Positions 28,353-37,264 of a stretch of 64,000 nt of DNA are shown one piece after another; within the stretch, counting starts at the first letter, position 1; every line of letters starts with the position of its first letter. Position numbers and translations under genes: made by a program. Below the pieces are notes generated by a model, which did not search any database, was not told the origin of the DNA, and worked only from the letters and a program-made list of their open reading frames with translations. The stretch comes from Ignavibacteriota bacterium. GTDB taxonomy: Bacteria > Bacteroidota > Ignavibacteria > Ignavibacteriales > Melioribacteraceae. The stretch is taken from contig PAAX01000018.1 of assembly GCA_002698995.1 (NCBI GenBank), positions 56,005-120,004 of the forward strand. Reading direction: 5' to 3'.

Positions 28353-29326
28353 ACAATAATCAAATATTAGATAAAGCAAAACAAGTATTAAGAATTGAAT
28401 CAGAAGCAGTCGGCAATTTAATTAATAAGCTTGATGATGAATTTACGAAAGCTGTTACAACAATTATCAACTCTAAAGGACGAGTAGTATTAACCGGAAT
28501 TGGTAAATCCGGATTGATCGCTAGAAAAATTGTTGCAACTTTAAATTCAACAGGAACAGCAGCAATTTATCTCCATCCAACAGATGCGCTTCATGGTGAT
28601 TTGGGAATGGTACGTAAAGATGATATTGTAATCATTCTTTCTAAGAGCGGAAATACCGAAGAACTTTTTAATCTAGTTCTGATGCTTAAAAGAATGGGTA
28701 TTACATTAATTGGATTAGTTGGAAATAGAAATTCAAAACTTGGAAAGGAATGTGACATTTATCTTGATGTAAGTGTAAGTGAGGAAGCATGTCCGCATGA
28801 TCTCGCCCCTACAGCTTCCACAACTGCTGCGTTAGCAATGGGAGATGCATTGGCTGTTGCTCTTCTTGAAAAAAGAGGATTTACTGCGGATGATTTTGCA
28901 ATGCTTCATCCTGCCGGAAGTCTGGGTAAAAGACTTTCACTTTATATTAGAGAAATAATGTACAAAGATGATGATGTTCCCAAAGTTCATAGATCAGCTT
29001 CAATAAAAGATACAATTCTGGAAATTACATCAAAAAGATTAGGAACTACCTGCGTTGTTGATGATGATGGAAGTCTGCTTGGAGTTATTACCGACGGTGA
29101 TTTAAGAAGACTTCTTGAAAAAACTCTTGATATTAAAGAGTTAACTGCAAATGATATGATGAGCAAAAATCCCAAAACAATTAAACCTGACTATCTCGCT
29201 TCATTTGCTATTCAAAGAATGGAACAGTATAATATTACTTCCTTAATAGTTGTTGATGATGATAATAAACCGGTTGGATTAGTTCACCTTCATGATCTTG
29301 TAAAACTTGGTCTAGAGAGAAGATGA
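28349..29326 (+). CDS. kdsD: Arabinose-5-phosphate isomerase
   Basis: KdsD/KpsF converts ribulose-5-phosphate to arabinose-5-phosphate, the substrate of KdsA. The 325 residues form a SIS domain (about 30-180, with TGIGKSGLIARKI, HPTDALHGDLGM and LSKSGNTEE) and two CBS domains (about 200-325). The HPAGSLGKRL motif links the two parts. Overlaps of 4 bases on each side show tight coupling with neighbours. Confidence 0.95.
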   Translation: MNNNQILDKAKQVLRIESEAVGNLINKLDDEFTKAVTTIINSKGRVVLTGIGKSGLIARKIVATLNSTGTAAIYLHPTDALHGDLGMVRKDDIVIILSKSGNTEELFNLVLMLKRMGITLIGLVGNRNSKLGKECDIYLDVSVSEEACPHDLAPTASTTAALAMGDALAVALLEKRGFTADDFAMLHPAGSLGKRLSLYIREIMYKDDDVPKVHRSASIKDTILEITSKRLGTTCVVDDDGSLLGVITDGDLRRLLEKTLDIKELTANDMMSKNPKTIKPDYLASFAIQRMEQYNITSLIVVDDDNKPVGLVHLHDLVKLGLERR

Positions 29327-29862
29327 TAAAAAAAATTATCATACTGTTTTTATTTCTTTTAACACTTATTGCCTGCAGTGATGAAAAAGTGAAACCGAAG
29401 TTAATAACACTTAATCCTGAAGAGGGAATTCCTACACAAGAAAGCTGGAATTCTAAAATTGTTTTTTCTGAGAACGGTGATCTGAAAGCAATTTTATTTT
29501 CTGATTATATCAGAGTATATGAAGATAAAAAATATACTCTACTTGACGGAGTTAAAATTGATTTTTATGATGAGGAAGGGAATAAAACTTCTACTTTAAC
29601 TTCCAAAGAAGGAAAGGTTGAAGATGATACACAGAACATGTATGCTATTGATAGTGTTGTTGCAGTAAGTGATTCAGGTAGAACTTTGTTAACCGATGAA
29701 CTAATTTGGATTAATAGAACGAGAAAAATTAAGACCGATAAATTTGTTACTATTCTTGATAAAGATGAAAGAATTGAAGGATACGGATTTGAATCAGACC
29801 AATCATTGCAGAATTATGTAATTTATAATATTACTTATCAAACCGATCTGAAAGAAGACTGA
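29323..29862 (+). CDS. lptC: LptC-like LPS transport lipoprotein
   Basis: 179 residues with a signal peptide and lipobox (LIACS), followed by a beta-jellyroll-like region of the LptC family: YIRVYEDKKYTLLDGVKIDF, then STLTSKEGKVE. LptC passes LPS from the inner-membrane ABC transporter to LptA in the periplasm. Most proteobacterial LptC proteins have a membrane helix rather than a lipid anchor; a lipobox is often seen in Bacteroidota. It is followed by lptA and lptB. Confidence 0.88.
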   Translation: MIKKIIILFLFLLTLIACSDEKVKPKLITLNPEEGIPTQESWNSKIVFSENGDLKAILFSDYIRVYEDKKYTLLDGVKIDFYDEEGNKTSTLTSKEGKVEDDTQNMYAIDSVVAVSDSGRTLLTDELIWINRTRKIKTDKFVTILDKDERIEGYGFESDQSLQNYVIYNITYQTDLKED

Positions 29863-31223
29863 TGAAAAAATTTGCATTTTTACTTTTACTCTTAATGAAT
29901 CTATCAGCACAGACAAACAGTGATTTTGTTACTGTGGTTGGCGATAGTTTAGTCGGCAAATTAATTCAAAATGAAAATGTTCGTGAAGTAATTGGGAATG
30001 TTGTAATTACGCAAGGTAATGTTAAAGCTACTTGCGATATGGCAATTCAGTATCTTAAAAGAAACCAGATTGAACTTCTTAAAAATGTTGTTATTACTCA
30101 AGATACGATTACACTTTTAACCGACCGCGGATTTTATTTTTCAGATACTAAAATTGCTGTATCAGATACAAGCATAATCTTAAATGACGGGCATATAATT
30201 CTAAAAGCAGATTCCGGTTTGTACAATACTAATCTTGAAAGAGCAGACTTTAAAGGAAATGTAAAATTGATTGATTCCGCAAATACTCTTCAATCAAAAA
30301 AACTGATTTATTTTAATGATGAAGATAAAGCAATTGCTGTTGGTGATGTATCTATTGCCGATTCATCTTCTATAATTTATGCTGACAGCCTCATAAACTG
30401 GAGAAATGAACAGAAAACATTTGCCTTTAACGATATTGTGATAACTTCAAATGAAAAAGATGTGAAGTTGACCGGGCAGTATCTTGAAGATTATAAGCAG
30501 GAAAACTATACTAAAATAACCGGCTTACCTACTCTGATACAGATTGATACAAGCGGTAGTAAACTTGATACTCTTTTAATAACTTCAAAAATTATGGAAG
30601 CAATATCATTTCCTACAGAAGTATTTATTGCAACCGATTCGGTTAAAGTGTGGCGGTCTGATTTTGCTTCGGTTAATAAAAGATCAATCTATTATAGAGA
30701 TGAAGAAAAAATTTCTATATTTAAAGATGATGAGAGTAAACAGAAACCGATTTTGTGGTTTGATAATTCTCAGATGGTTGGTGATACCGTCTTAGTTTTT
30801 CTTAAAGAAAATGCCATTCAAAAAATTGATGTTATTCAAAATGCGTTTGTCTTATCGCAGAATGAATACTCAAGTTTTAGATATGATCAGGTTTCTGGGG
30901 ATACAATTTATCTTCATTTTAATGATTCTTCTTTAGTAAGAACTGAAATATATGGTAAAATGTTAAGCATCTATTATATGTATGAAGAGGGAGAACCAAG
31001 CGGACTGATACAATCCAGTGCAGAAGATGCAATTCTTTATTTTGAAGACAATGAAATAGTAAATGTAAAAATGTACAGAAGTCCGGTAAGTGAATTTCAT
31101 CCTGAAAAATTAATTAAAGGAAAGGAATTGGATTTCACCCTTCCGTCTTTTATAATATATAAGAACAAACCGCAAAAAGAAGAGCTAATAAAAACTTTAG
31201 TACAGAGGAAAAACATTGAGTGA
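29862..31223 (+). CDS. lptA: OstA/LptA-like periplasmic LPS transport protein
   Basis: 453 residues with a signal peptide (ending LSAQ) and repeated OstA-like beta strands, such as [20 protein letters not shown] and [16 protein letters not shown]. LptA forms the periplasmic bridge for LPS. It is much longer than E. coli LptA (about 185 residues), which is usual for the Bacteroidota type with several OstA units. The gene overlaps lptC by one base and lptB by 8 bases. Confidence 0.85.
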   Translation: MKKFAFLLLLLMNLSAQTNSDFVTVVGDSLVGKLIQNENVREVIGNVVITQGNVKATCDMAIQYLKRNQIELLKNVVITQDTITLLTDRGFYFSDTKIAVSDTSIILNDGHIILKADSGLYNTNLERADFKGNVKLIDSANTLQSKKLIYFNDEDKAIAVGDVSIADSSSIIYADSLINWRNEQKTFAFNDIVITSNEKDVKLTGQYLEDYKQENYTKITGLPTLIQIDTSGSKLDTLLITSKIMEAISFPTEVFIATDSVKVWRSDFASVNKRSIYYRDEEKISIFKDDESKQKPILWFDNSQMVGDTVLVFLKENAIQKIDVIQNAFVLSQNEYSSFRYDQVSGDTIYLHFNDSSLVRTEIYGKMLSIYYMYEEGEPSGLIQSSAEDAILYFEDNEIVNVKMYRSPVSEFHPEKLIKGKELDFTLPSFIIYKNKPQKEELIKTLVQRKNIE

Positions 31224-31956
31224 GAAATTAAGATTAAGAAGTGAAGATCTTATAAAAATTTATAAAAAAAGAACTGTAGTAAACAAAGTAAGTGTTGCCG
31301 TTGAGCAGGGGGAAGTAGTTGGTCTGCTTGGTCCAAATGGCGCAGGTAAAACTACAACTTTTTATATGATTGTTGGAATGATAAAACCTAACGGAGGTAA
31401 AGTATATCTTCAGGATAAAGAAATAACAAATGAAGCAATGTACAAAAGAGCTAGAATGGGTGTAGGATATCTTCCACAGGAAGCTTCTGTATTTAGAAGA
31501 TTAAGTGTAGAAGATAATATAATGGCTGTTCTGCAAATGATGAATATTCCAAATAAAGAGAGGAAAGAAAAAACTGAAAAACTTCTGGAAGAGTTATCAA
31601 TTGCACATATCAGAAAAAGTCTTGGTTTTCAATTAAGCGGCGGCGAAAGAAGAAGAACGGAAATTGCAAGAGCTTTAGCAACCGATCCGAAATTTATACT
31701 TCTTGACGAACCTTTTGCCGGAGTTGATCCTATTGCTGTTGAAGATATTATGGATATTGTTGCAAATCTTAAGCATAAAGGGATTGGGATTCTTATTACT
31801 GACCATAATGTTCACGAAACATTAAGCATTGTTGATAGAGCTTATATTTTAATCAGCGGAAAAATATTTAAAGACGGAACGGCAGATTTTCTTGCTGATG
31901 ATCAAGATGTTAGAAAACTATATTTAGGTGAAAACTTTAAGCTGGATAGATATTAA
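31216..31956 (+). CDS. lptB: LPS export ABC transporter ATPase
   Basis: LptB is the ATPase of the LPS transporter. 246 residues with Walker [10 protein letters not shown] at 39-47, signature LSGGERRR, Walker [12 protein letters not shown] and the C-terminal switch region TDHNVHET. The Q loop is YLPQEASVF. The start is TTG at 31216, inside the end of lptA, as no in-frame ATG precedes Walker A closely. The permease genes lptF and lptG are not in this window. Confidence 0.95.
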   Translation: MSEKLRLRSEDLIKIYKKRTVVNKVSVAVEQGEVVGLLGPNGAGKTTTFYMIVGMIKPNGGKVYLQDKEITNEAMYKRARMGVGYLPQEASVFRRLSVEDNIMAVLQMMNIPNKERKEKTEKLLEELSIAHIRKSLGFQLSGGERRRTEIARALATDPKFILLDEPFAGVDPIAVEDIMDIVANLKHKGIGILITDHNVHETLSIVDRAYILISGKIFKDGTADFLADDQDVRKLYLGENFKLDRY

Positions 31957-31958
31957 TA

Positions 31959-32147
31959 TCATCTAAAAATAAAATATGTAATTATTCCAATTACTAGTAA
32001 AAAACTCCCTATTATTATTGAGTTTCTAATATTTCTTTTTCTTCTTATCTGTTTTTCAAATCTTGATGTAGAGTGAAAACCTCTATGGTAGTCTCCTTTA
32101 TCAATAGACCACTTTTCCCAGTCATTAATTTTATATGATGATGCCAT
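31959..32147 (-). CDS. Small membrane protein, function unknown
   Basis: 62 residues: a polar, aromatic N-terminal part (SYKINDWEKWSIDKGDYHRG), a basic stretch (RRKRN) and one C-terminal membrane helix (about 43-61). By the positive-inside rule the N-terminus is cytosolic. It converges with lptB, 2 bases apart, so the two share an end region with no clear terminator. The composition suggests a real protein but no family is recognised. Confidence 0.5.
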   Translation of the reverse strand: MASSYKINDWEKWSIDKGDYHRGFHSTSRFEKQIRRKRNIRNSIIIGSFLLVIGIITYFIFR

Positions 32148-32183
32148 GTACCAAATTTTTTATTTTAACAAAACAACTAATGT

Positions 32184-33779
32184 TTATGAATTGAATTCTC
32201 TTATTATCTTATTAATTTCGGTTTCGCTAATACCTTTACCAAATTTTGCCTTTTCTTCTTTTGCCGGATTTGTTTTTTCCAATTTAGTCTGAGCTGGAGG
32301 ATTTCCTGCACGAGCTTTTAACCTATTCTCAATTTCTTCCATAAATCCGGATGAACTATTATTTTGAATTGATGCACTAATTGGTTTATGAGATTCCGAC
32401 GCAAACATATTTATTGTATTATCCATGTTTACTGGTCTGTTTTCAAATGCTAATGTTTTGATATTCATTAAGTGATAAGCAGTAACATTTTCAGAAACAA
32501 TTGAGCCGCCCCAAGTACCAACTCCTAAAGTTAATGACGGATATAATGAAGTTGTATAGCCAACTGCCCCTACAGAACTTGGTGTATTTACTACAATTCT
32601 GAATGCCGGTTTTTCCAATGCAAATTTCATTATAATGTCATTATCATTTGAGTGAATTGCCATTGTATGACCAATACCGCCGAACTTTAATAATTCAATA
32701 CATCTATGGCATCCTTCAAGCCAACCATCCACTGTATAAAATGCTAAAGTAGGAGAAAGTTTTTCCATTGATAATGGTTCTTGTCTGCCGACCGAACTAC
32801 AAAATGCAATCAGCACTTTTGTATCTTCGGGTACTTTGAATCCAGCATAATCGGCAATAAAACTTGCAGATTTGCCGACAATCTCAGGATTAATCTTTCC
32901 ATTTTTAATAACAGCACTTTCTAATTTCTTTTTCTCTTCGTCATTTACAAAATATCCACCGTTTTTCTTAGCTTCTTCAATTGCTTTATCTTTTATTGAT
33001 CTATCAACAATCATTGATTGTTCTGATGAGCATAAAGTGCCGTAATCAAAAGAAGTACCGTAGATTATATCTTTTACTGCTTTGGAAACATTTGCGGTCT
33101 TTTCAATAAATGCTGGAACATTCCCCGATCCAACTCCGTAAGCCGGATTCCCGGTACTGTATGCTGCTTTTACCATTGGAGTGGAACCTGTAGCAAGAAT
33201 TACAGCAATATTTTTATCTTTCATTAATGCGTCAGTCCCTTCAATAGTCGGATTGCTCATACAATGAATTAATCCATCCGGTGCACCAGCTTTTACAGCA
33301 GCTTCATTCATTATGTTCATTGCTTCCTGTGTGCATTTAACTGCTCTTGGGTGAGGACTTCCAACAATTGCATTTCTTGTTTTTAATGAGATTATCGATT
33401 TGAACATTGCAGTTGAAGTTGGATTTGTTGAAGGAATTAATGCTGCAACAACTCCCATTGGTTCGGCAATTTTAACAATTTTGCCGTTCTTTTGAACATC
33501 AATGACTCCAACGGTTTTTAAATCTTTTATTGATTCGTAAACATCTTTTGTACCGAATTGATTTTTGATGACTTTATCCTGCCATCTCCCAAATCCGGTC
33601 TCTTCATGTGCCATTTTAGCTAATTTCTCTGCGGCTTTATAGCCGGCATCTGCCATTGCAGCAACAATTTTATCAACTTGCTTTTGATTGTAATGCTTGA
33701 ATTCCAGTTGAGTTTCTTTTGCTTGTTTAGCTAAATTTCGGGCTTCTTGAATAGATAAAAGATCTTTGTCCAAATTCAT
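32184..33779 (-). CDS. CoA-acylating aldehyde dehydrogenase with encapsulation-peptide-like tail
   Basis: 531 residues of the acetylating aldehyde dehydrogenase group (EutE/PduP/AdhE N-domain type), which turns an aldehyde, CoA and NAD+ into acyl-CoA. The catalytic cysteine is C250 in [21 protein letters not shown] and [12 protein letters not shown] are cofactor and substrate regions. After the catalytic fold a Lys/Pro/Glu-rich linker (about 490-515) leads to a terminal amphipathic helix, [16 protein letters not shown], very like the peptides that steer enzymes into bacterial microcompartments. Start at 33779 is supported by GAGGAAA upstream. It is monocistronic here. Confidence 0.9.
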   Translation of the reverse strand: MNLDKDLLSIQEARNLAKQAKETQLEFKHYNQKQVDKIVAAMADAGYKAAEKLAKMAHEETGFGRWQDKVIKNQFGTKDVYESIKDLKTVGVIDVQKNGKIVKIAEPMGVVAALIPSTNPTSTAMFKSIISLKTRNAIVGSPHPRAVKCTQEAMNIMNEAAVKAGAPDGLIHCMSNPTIEGTDALMKDKNIAVILATGSTPMVKAAYSTGNPAYGVGSGNVPAFIEKTANVSKAVKDIIYGTSFDYGTLCSSEQSMIVDRSIKDKAIEEAKKNGGYFVNDEEKKKLESAVIKNGKINPEIVGKSASFIADYAGFKVPEDTKVLIAFCSSVGRQEPLSMEKLSPTLAFYTVDGWLEGCHRCIELLKFGGIGHTMAIHSNDNDIIMKFALEKPAFRIVVNTPSSVGAVGYTTSLYPSLTLGVGTWGGSIVSENVTAYHLMNIKTLAFENRPVNMDNTINMFASESHKPISASIQNNSSSGFMEEIENRLKARAGNPPAQTKLEKTNPAKEEKAKFGKGISETEINKIIREFNS

Positions 33780-33802
33780 TTTTTCCTCATAAAATAGAGA
33801 CT

Positions 33803-33833
33803 TAAATATAATTAAGTGATTTTCAAACTTCAA
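33803..33833 (-). promoter_or_regulatory. Promoter of the aldehyde dehydrogenase gene
   Basis: On the minus strand TTG (33833-33831), a 20-base spacer and TATATTTA (33810-33803) match the same pattern seen before the aminotransferase gene and the rRNA operon. The box is 23 bases before the ATG. It overlaps an upstream TTG that would otherwise look like a start codon. Confidence 0.45.
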
Positions 33834-33885
33834 TTTTAGTTCTTAGAATTAAGCTTGGTTTCCCAATTATTTTTGCGTTTCAATA

Positions 33886-34626
33886 TCAAATATTTAATAT
33901 TGATTTTAACAGATTATATCCGCTTCTACTTACGGGAAGTTTTGAATTATCGATTAATAACAAATGGTAATTGTCCTTGTCAAATTTCTCCAGCCTTTTA
34001 ATTTTCTCTATCCTTGCAATGTACGATCTGTGAATTCTGACAAATTCATTTTGAGGTAGATTTTCTTCAAAAAATTTCATCGTTCTTTTTTTCAAAAATT
34101 TCCCTTTTGAAGAAAATATTTGAACATAATCATCTTGTGCTTCCAAATAAAATATTTCGTTAAAGTCTATAAAAACTATCTCATTATTTTTTGCAACAGT
34201 TATCTTATTAATTCTGCTGTCAATAGAATCATCTCTCAGATTTTCAATCAACTGTTTTGAAGAGAAGTTAGTATTCAATCGGATTTTGACTTTTTCTACT
34301 GCTTCATCAAATCTATCTTGAGAATAAGGTTTTAATAAGTAATCAACTGCATTTACTTCAAAAGCTTTAATTGCAAACTCATCGTATGCAGTAGAAAAAA
34401 CTATTTGAGGAAAATGATCTAAAATTTCTAGCATTTCAAATCCGGTTAACTTGGGCATTTGAATATCAAGAAAAACCAAATCCGGTTTTAGTTCATTTAC
34501 AGCTTTCACTCCTTCAAATCCATTGGCACATTCTGCTATAATTTTTATCTCAGAATGTTTTTCAAGAAATTTTCTGATTAATTCTCTACCTAATTTTTCA
34601 TCATCAATTATAATTGCTTTAATCAT
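33886..34626 (-). CDS. LytTR-family response regulator
   Basis: 246 residues: a receiver domain (about 1-118) with acidic pair D8/D9, phospho-acceptor D54 in FLDIQMP and the KP switch in LLKPY, and a LytTR DNA-binding domain (about 140-246, with FVRIHRSYIARIEKI). LytTR regulators bind DNA through beta strands and are usually paired with LytS-type kinases, as here: its start overlaps the end of the kinase gene by 8 bases. ATG 34626 starts the receiver directly; an upstream start would add 25 unneeded residues inside the kinase gene. Confidence 0.93.
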   Translation of the reverse strand: MIKAIIIDDEKLGRELIRKFLEKHSEIKIIAECANGFEGVKAVNELKPDLVFLDIQMPKLTGFEMLEILDHFPQIVFSTAYDEFAIKAFEVNAVDYLLKPYSQDRFDEAVEKVKIRLNTNFSSKQLIENLRDDSIDSRINKITVAKNNEIVFIDFNEIFYLEAQDDYVQIFSSKGKFLKKRTMKFFEENLPQNEFVRIHRSYIARIEKIKRLEKFDKDNYHLLLIDNSKLPVSRSGYNLLKSILNI

Positions 34627-35677
34627 TTTCAAACTCATTTGGGATGTAAATAGTAACTGAAAATATATTATTCTCATCTTTAATTTTAAGCAGACGATCA
34701 TTGCCGTATATTAGTTTTAATCTCTCATTTACATTTGTAATTCCAACTCCTTCACCATTTTTTGATCTTTCCTCATAATTATTCTTAATCATTATTTCCG
34801 TAAAACTCTCTTTTTGATTACAACTCAGTTGTATTTCAACTTTGTCAAGACTCTCATACACTCCGTGCTTAATTGCGTTTTCAATAATCGGCTGGATTAT
34901 AAAATTTGGTATTCTTTTATTCATACAAAGAGGAGAAACATTTTCTTTATACTCAAATTTATCTTCAAAGCGTATCTTTTCGATTTCTAAATAATTCTTT
35001 ATTGATGATAATTCATCCTTAAGCATAATAAATTTATCATCTTTTTTTGCAAATGTGGAACGCATAAAATCGGATAACCTGATTGTCATTTCTCTCGCTT
35101 TCTCTGGGGAGATTAAAGTCAATGATGAAATAGAGTTCAGCGTATTAAAAATAAAATGCGGATTGATCTGATATTTCAAAGTCTTCAGTTCTGATTCTGT
35201 AAGCAGTTTGTTTAATTCCTGCTCTCTTATTTTTTTTGTAGTTAGATTTTGATAAATGATATAAACATAATAAGCGGAAATAATCATACCGTAGTGAAGA
35301 ATTCCAACTATTCCTCTTATTAAGAGAGATTTATTATTCATTTCTTGATACGATAAGTTATCTTGATTATAAATAAAAACATCAAGCAGAAAATTTGAAA
35401 CGAATAACCAAAAAGCAGCAATTATTATACTTACAAATAAATTTGTAAAGATTAGAGAAGTGATTTTTTTTTCTGTTCCGTATGCACTTATAAAATACCA
35501 TAAGGAATATGAAATTATCGCATAAATTATATTATAAATCAGTGAATCGATTAAAGACAGATAAATATCAACTTGAAAAACTAAATTCAATACTGCAATC
35601 TGCATCAAAATTATTATAAGCCAGAAAGAGATAAATATGGCTGAAGACTTATTATATATTTGAAAAGGATGAATCAT
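34619..35677 (-). CDS. LytS/YehU-type membrane histidine kinase
   Basis: 352 residues with four membrane helices (about 11-34, 42-66, 74-102 and 118-143) and a His_kinase domain with YQINPHFIFNTLNS, phospho-accepting H174. The ATPase part has NFIIQPIIENAIKHG and GVGITNVNERL. There is no large periplasmic domain, so it likely senses something in the membrane or through its LiaF-like neighbours. It overlaps both neighbours by 4-8 bases. Confidence 0.92.
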   Translation of the reverse strand: MIHPFQIYNKSSAIFISFWLIIILMQIAVLNLVFQVDIYLSLIDSLIYNIIYAIISYSLWYFISAYGTEKKITSLIFTNLFVSIIIAAFWLFVSNFLLDVFIYNQDNLSYQEMNNKSLLIRGIVGILHYGMIISAYYVYIIYQNLTTKKIREQELNKLLTESELKTLKYQINPHFIFNTLNSISSLTLISPEKAREMTIRLSDFMRSTFAKKDDKFIMLKDELSSIKNYLEIEKIRFEDKFEYKENVSPLCMNKRIPNFIIQPIIENAIKHGVYESLDKVEIQLSCNQKESFTEIMIKNNYEERSKNGEGVGITNVNERLKLIYGNDRLLKIKDENNIFSVTIYIPNEFEND

Positions 35678-36408
35678 ATATCTCTAATAATAATTGAACC
35701 GAAAAAATTTGTTCCTTTTAACAAAACAGTTACTTGGTTTTCCGAATTTTTATCTATGTTTTCTCTTGCATCTTTTGTTTCTCCAAGCAGATTTGTGGTG
35801 TTATCAATAACCCGCCACCCTTTCGGAATTCTTATTGTAAGCGAACTCAGAAAAACTGAGTTATTCATTAATATGCTTTTATTACTCTGCTCTTCATTAA
35901 AAAATAATTTAAGAGAAGAAAATAGAAGAAAGCATTGGCAAAAAGAAAATTTTGGATTGGTTATATTTATTGATTCATCAGAAAAAATGATTGTTTTATA
36001 CAAATTAGGAATATCATTTTTTACCGAGTTTATTCGATCATCTTTAATTTCATCCAGGTCTTCAATTTTTTTGTTTTCACTTTTTTTATATAGAATGTAA
36101 AAACCGAAGAGAATAACCAGAATTGGCCAATAATTAAAAATGAATTTTGTAAATCTGTAGTCGAATGTTTCTAAAGCAATAAATGAACCGCCGAATAAAA
36201 CAAGTAAAAATCCGGTTGAAATATTGGATTTAGAAATTATGAGAATGACTCCAATTGCAATTAAAAAAGTTTCCCACCTGAATAAATAGTGGGAAACATT
36301 ATAGTTAAGAATATTATAGTTATCAAGGATGAAGAATAGTCCAAGAAAAATCAAAAACGAACCTGCAATCATTTTTCCTTTAATTACATTTGATTTTATC
36401 TCAGTCAT
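35674..36408 (-). CDS. LiaF-like membrane protein (second copy)
   Basis: 244 residues with about four N-terminal membrane helices (to about residue 108; for example AGSFLIFLGLFFILDNYNIL) and a C-terminal soluble domain of beta strands, like the LiaF/DUF5668 proteins that inhibit or tune antibiotic-response sensors. The C-terminal part ends TVLLKGTNFFGSIIIRDI, a weaker form of the repeated pattern in the upstream copy. It is joined to the kinase by an ATGA overlap. Confidence 0.75.
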   Translation of the reverse strand: MTEIKSNVIKGKMIAGSFLIFLGLFFILDNYNILNYNVSHYLFRWETFLIAIGVILIISKSNISTGFLLVLFGGSFIALETFDYRFTKFIFNYWPILVILFGFYILYKKSENKKIEDLDEIKDDRINSVKNDIPNLYKTIIFSDESINITNPKFSFCQCFLLFSSLKLFFNEEQSNKSILMNNSVFLSSLTIRIPKGWRVIDNTTNLLGETKDARENIDKNSENQVTVLLKGTNFFGSIIIRDI

Positions 36409-37064
36409 TTTACTTCACCTCCGCCGAATAATACCAAACCTGTAATTTTTAATGATCTTGAAGTATCTCTAACAGTATCGGGATATTTAATTCGTTTATC
36501 ACTAAATCCGCCAAAGATAGCAACAACATCAATCTGTACGTTCCATTCTTTTGGGACAATGAAAGTTGTTCCGCCGAAAACTGCTACTAATTCCAAAACT
36601 TGTTCACCTTCAGCAAGTTTGCAGTTTGTTAAATCAATTTCCGATCCACCGAAAACAGCAACTGCATCTCCACCTTTAAAATTTGAGGATTCCAAGATTT
36701 TATGTCCGCCCCCAAAAACTGCAACATCATCAAGCTTATCGGCAGAAAAACTAGACTTATCCTTAAATTCATTTTTCTTGTTATCTGATTTCTTATAAAT
36801 AATTCCTAATCCTATTGCCACTAGAATTAAAGGCCAAAGTTCAGGATACCAGTTAAAGAAAGCTATGGCAATAAATATTGCACCTGGTATTATTTTACCG
36901 GTAGAATAAATAATTATTCCGCCGACAATTATAAATATCACCTGCCACGAAAAAATATCAAATGGAATATCAAAATCTAAAACTCCGGCATTTCTAAGAA
37001 TCAGAACAATTCCTATTAATACAAAAATGCCGCCAAGTACCAATCTTTTATTGTTTGATTTCAT
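36405..37064 (-). CDS. LiaF-like membrane protein with repeated VAVFGG motifs
   Basis: 219 residues: four short membrane segments (about 7-24, 36-54, 58-74 and 74-90) then a soluble beta domain with five FGG repeats (VAVFGG three times, VAIFGG and LVLFGG) spaced 20-30 residues, a likely beta-helix. This is the LiaF-like C-terminal domain seen in proteins that answer cell-wall stress. It is the first gene of the four-gene minus-strand operon, with AAGGAG before the ATG. Confidence 0.8.
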   Translation of the reverse strand: MKSNNKRLVLGGIFVLIGIVLILRNAGVLDFDIPFDIFSWQVIFIIVGGIIIYSTGKIIPGAIFIAIAFFNWYPELWPLILVAIGLGIIYKKSDNKKNEFKDKSSFSADKLDDVAVFGGGHKILESSNFKGGDAVAVFGGSEIDLTNCKLAEGEQVLELVAVFGGTTFIVPKEWNVQIDVVAIFGGFSDKRIKYPDTVRDTSRSLKITGLVLFGGGEVK

Positions 37065-37264
37065 CTTATTTATCTCCTTGATTAATTCTTGGTCAAAAAG
37101 TATAATAAAGTAAATAACTTAGGAAGTGAAAATCGGTAAAACAACAAATTAAATCGGTAAATAACGAACTTGCATCCGTTAAATTAGGTTTTTCAATTGT
37201 ATTGAATAAGAATGAATTTATTTTTACAAATAATTAAGTTGGTTAAATGAATAATGGAAAATAA

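Noticed and set aside
32184..33833. Longer start for the aldehyde dehydrogenase
   Set aside because: The TTG at 33833 is part of the predicted promoter, while the ATG at 33779 has a GAGGAAA ribosome site.
36559..36798. 79-codon plus-strand frame inside the LiaF-like gene
   Set aside because: It is opposite the repeated FGG coding segment, which has clear domain structure on the minus strand.
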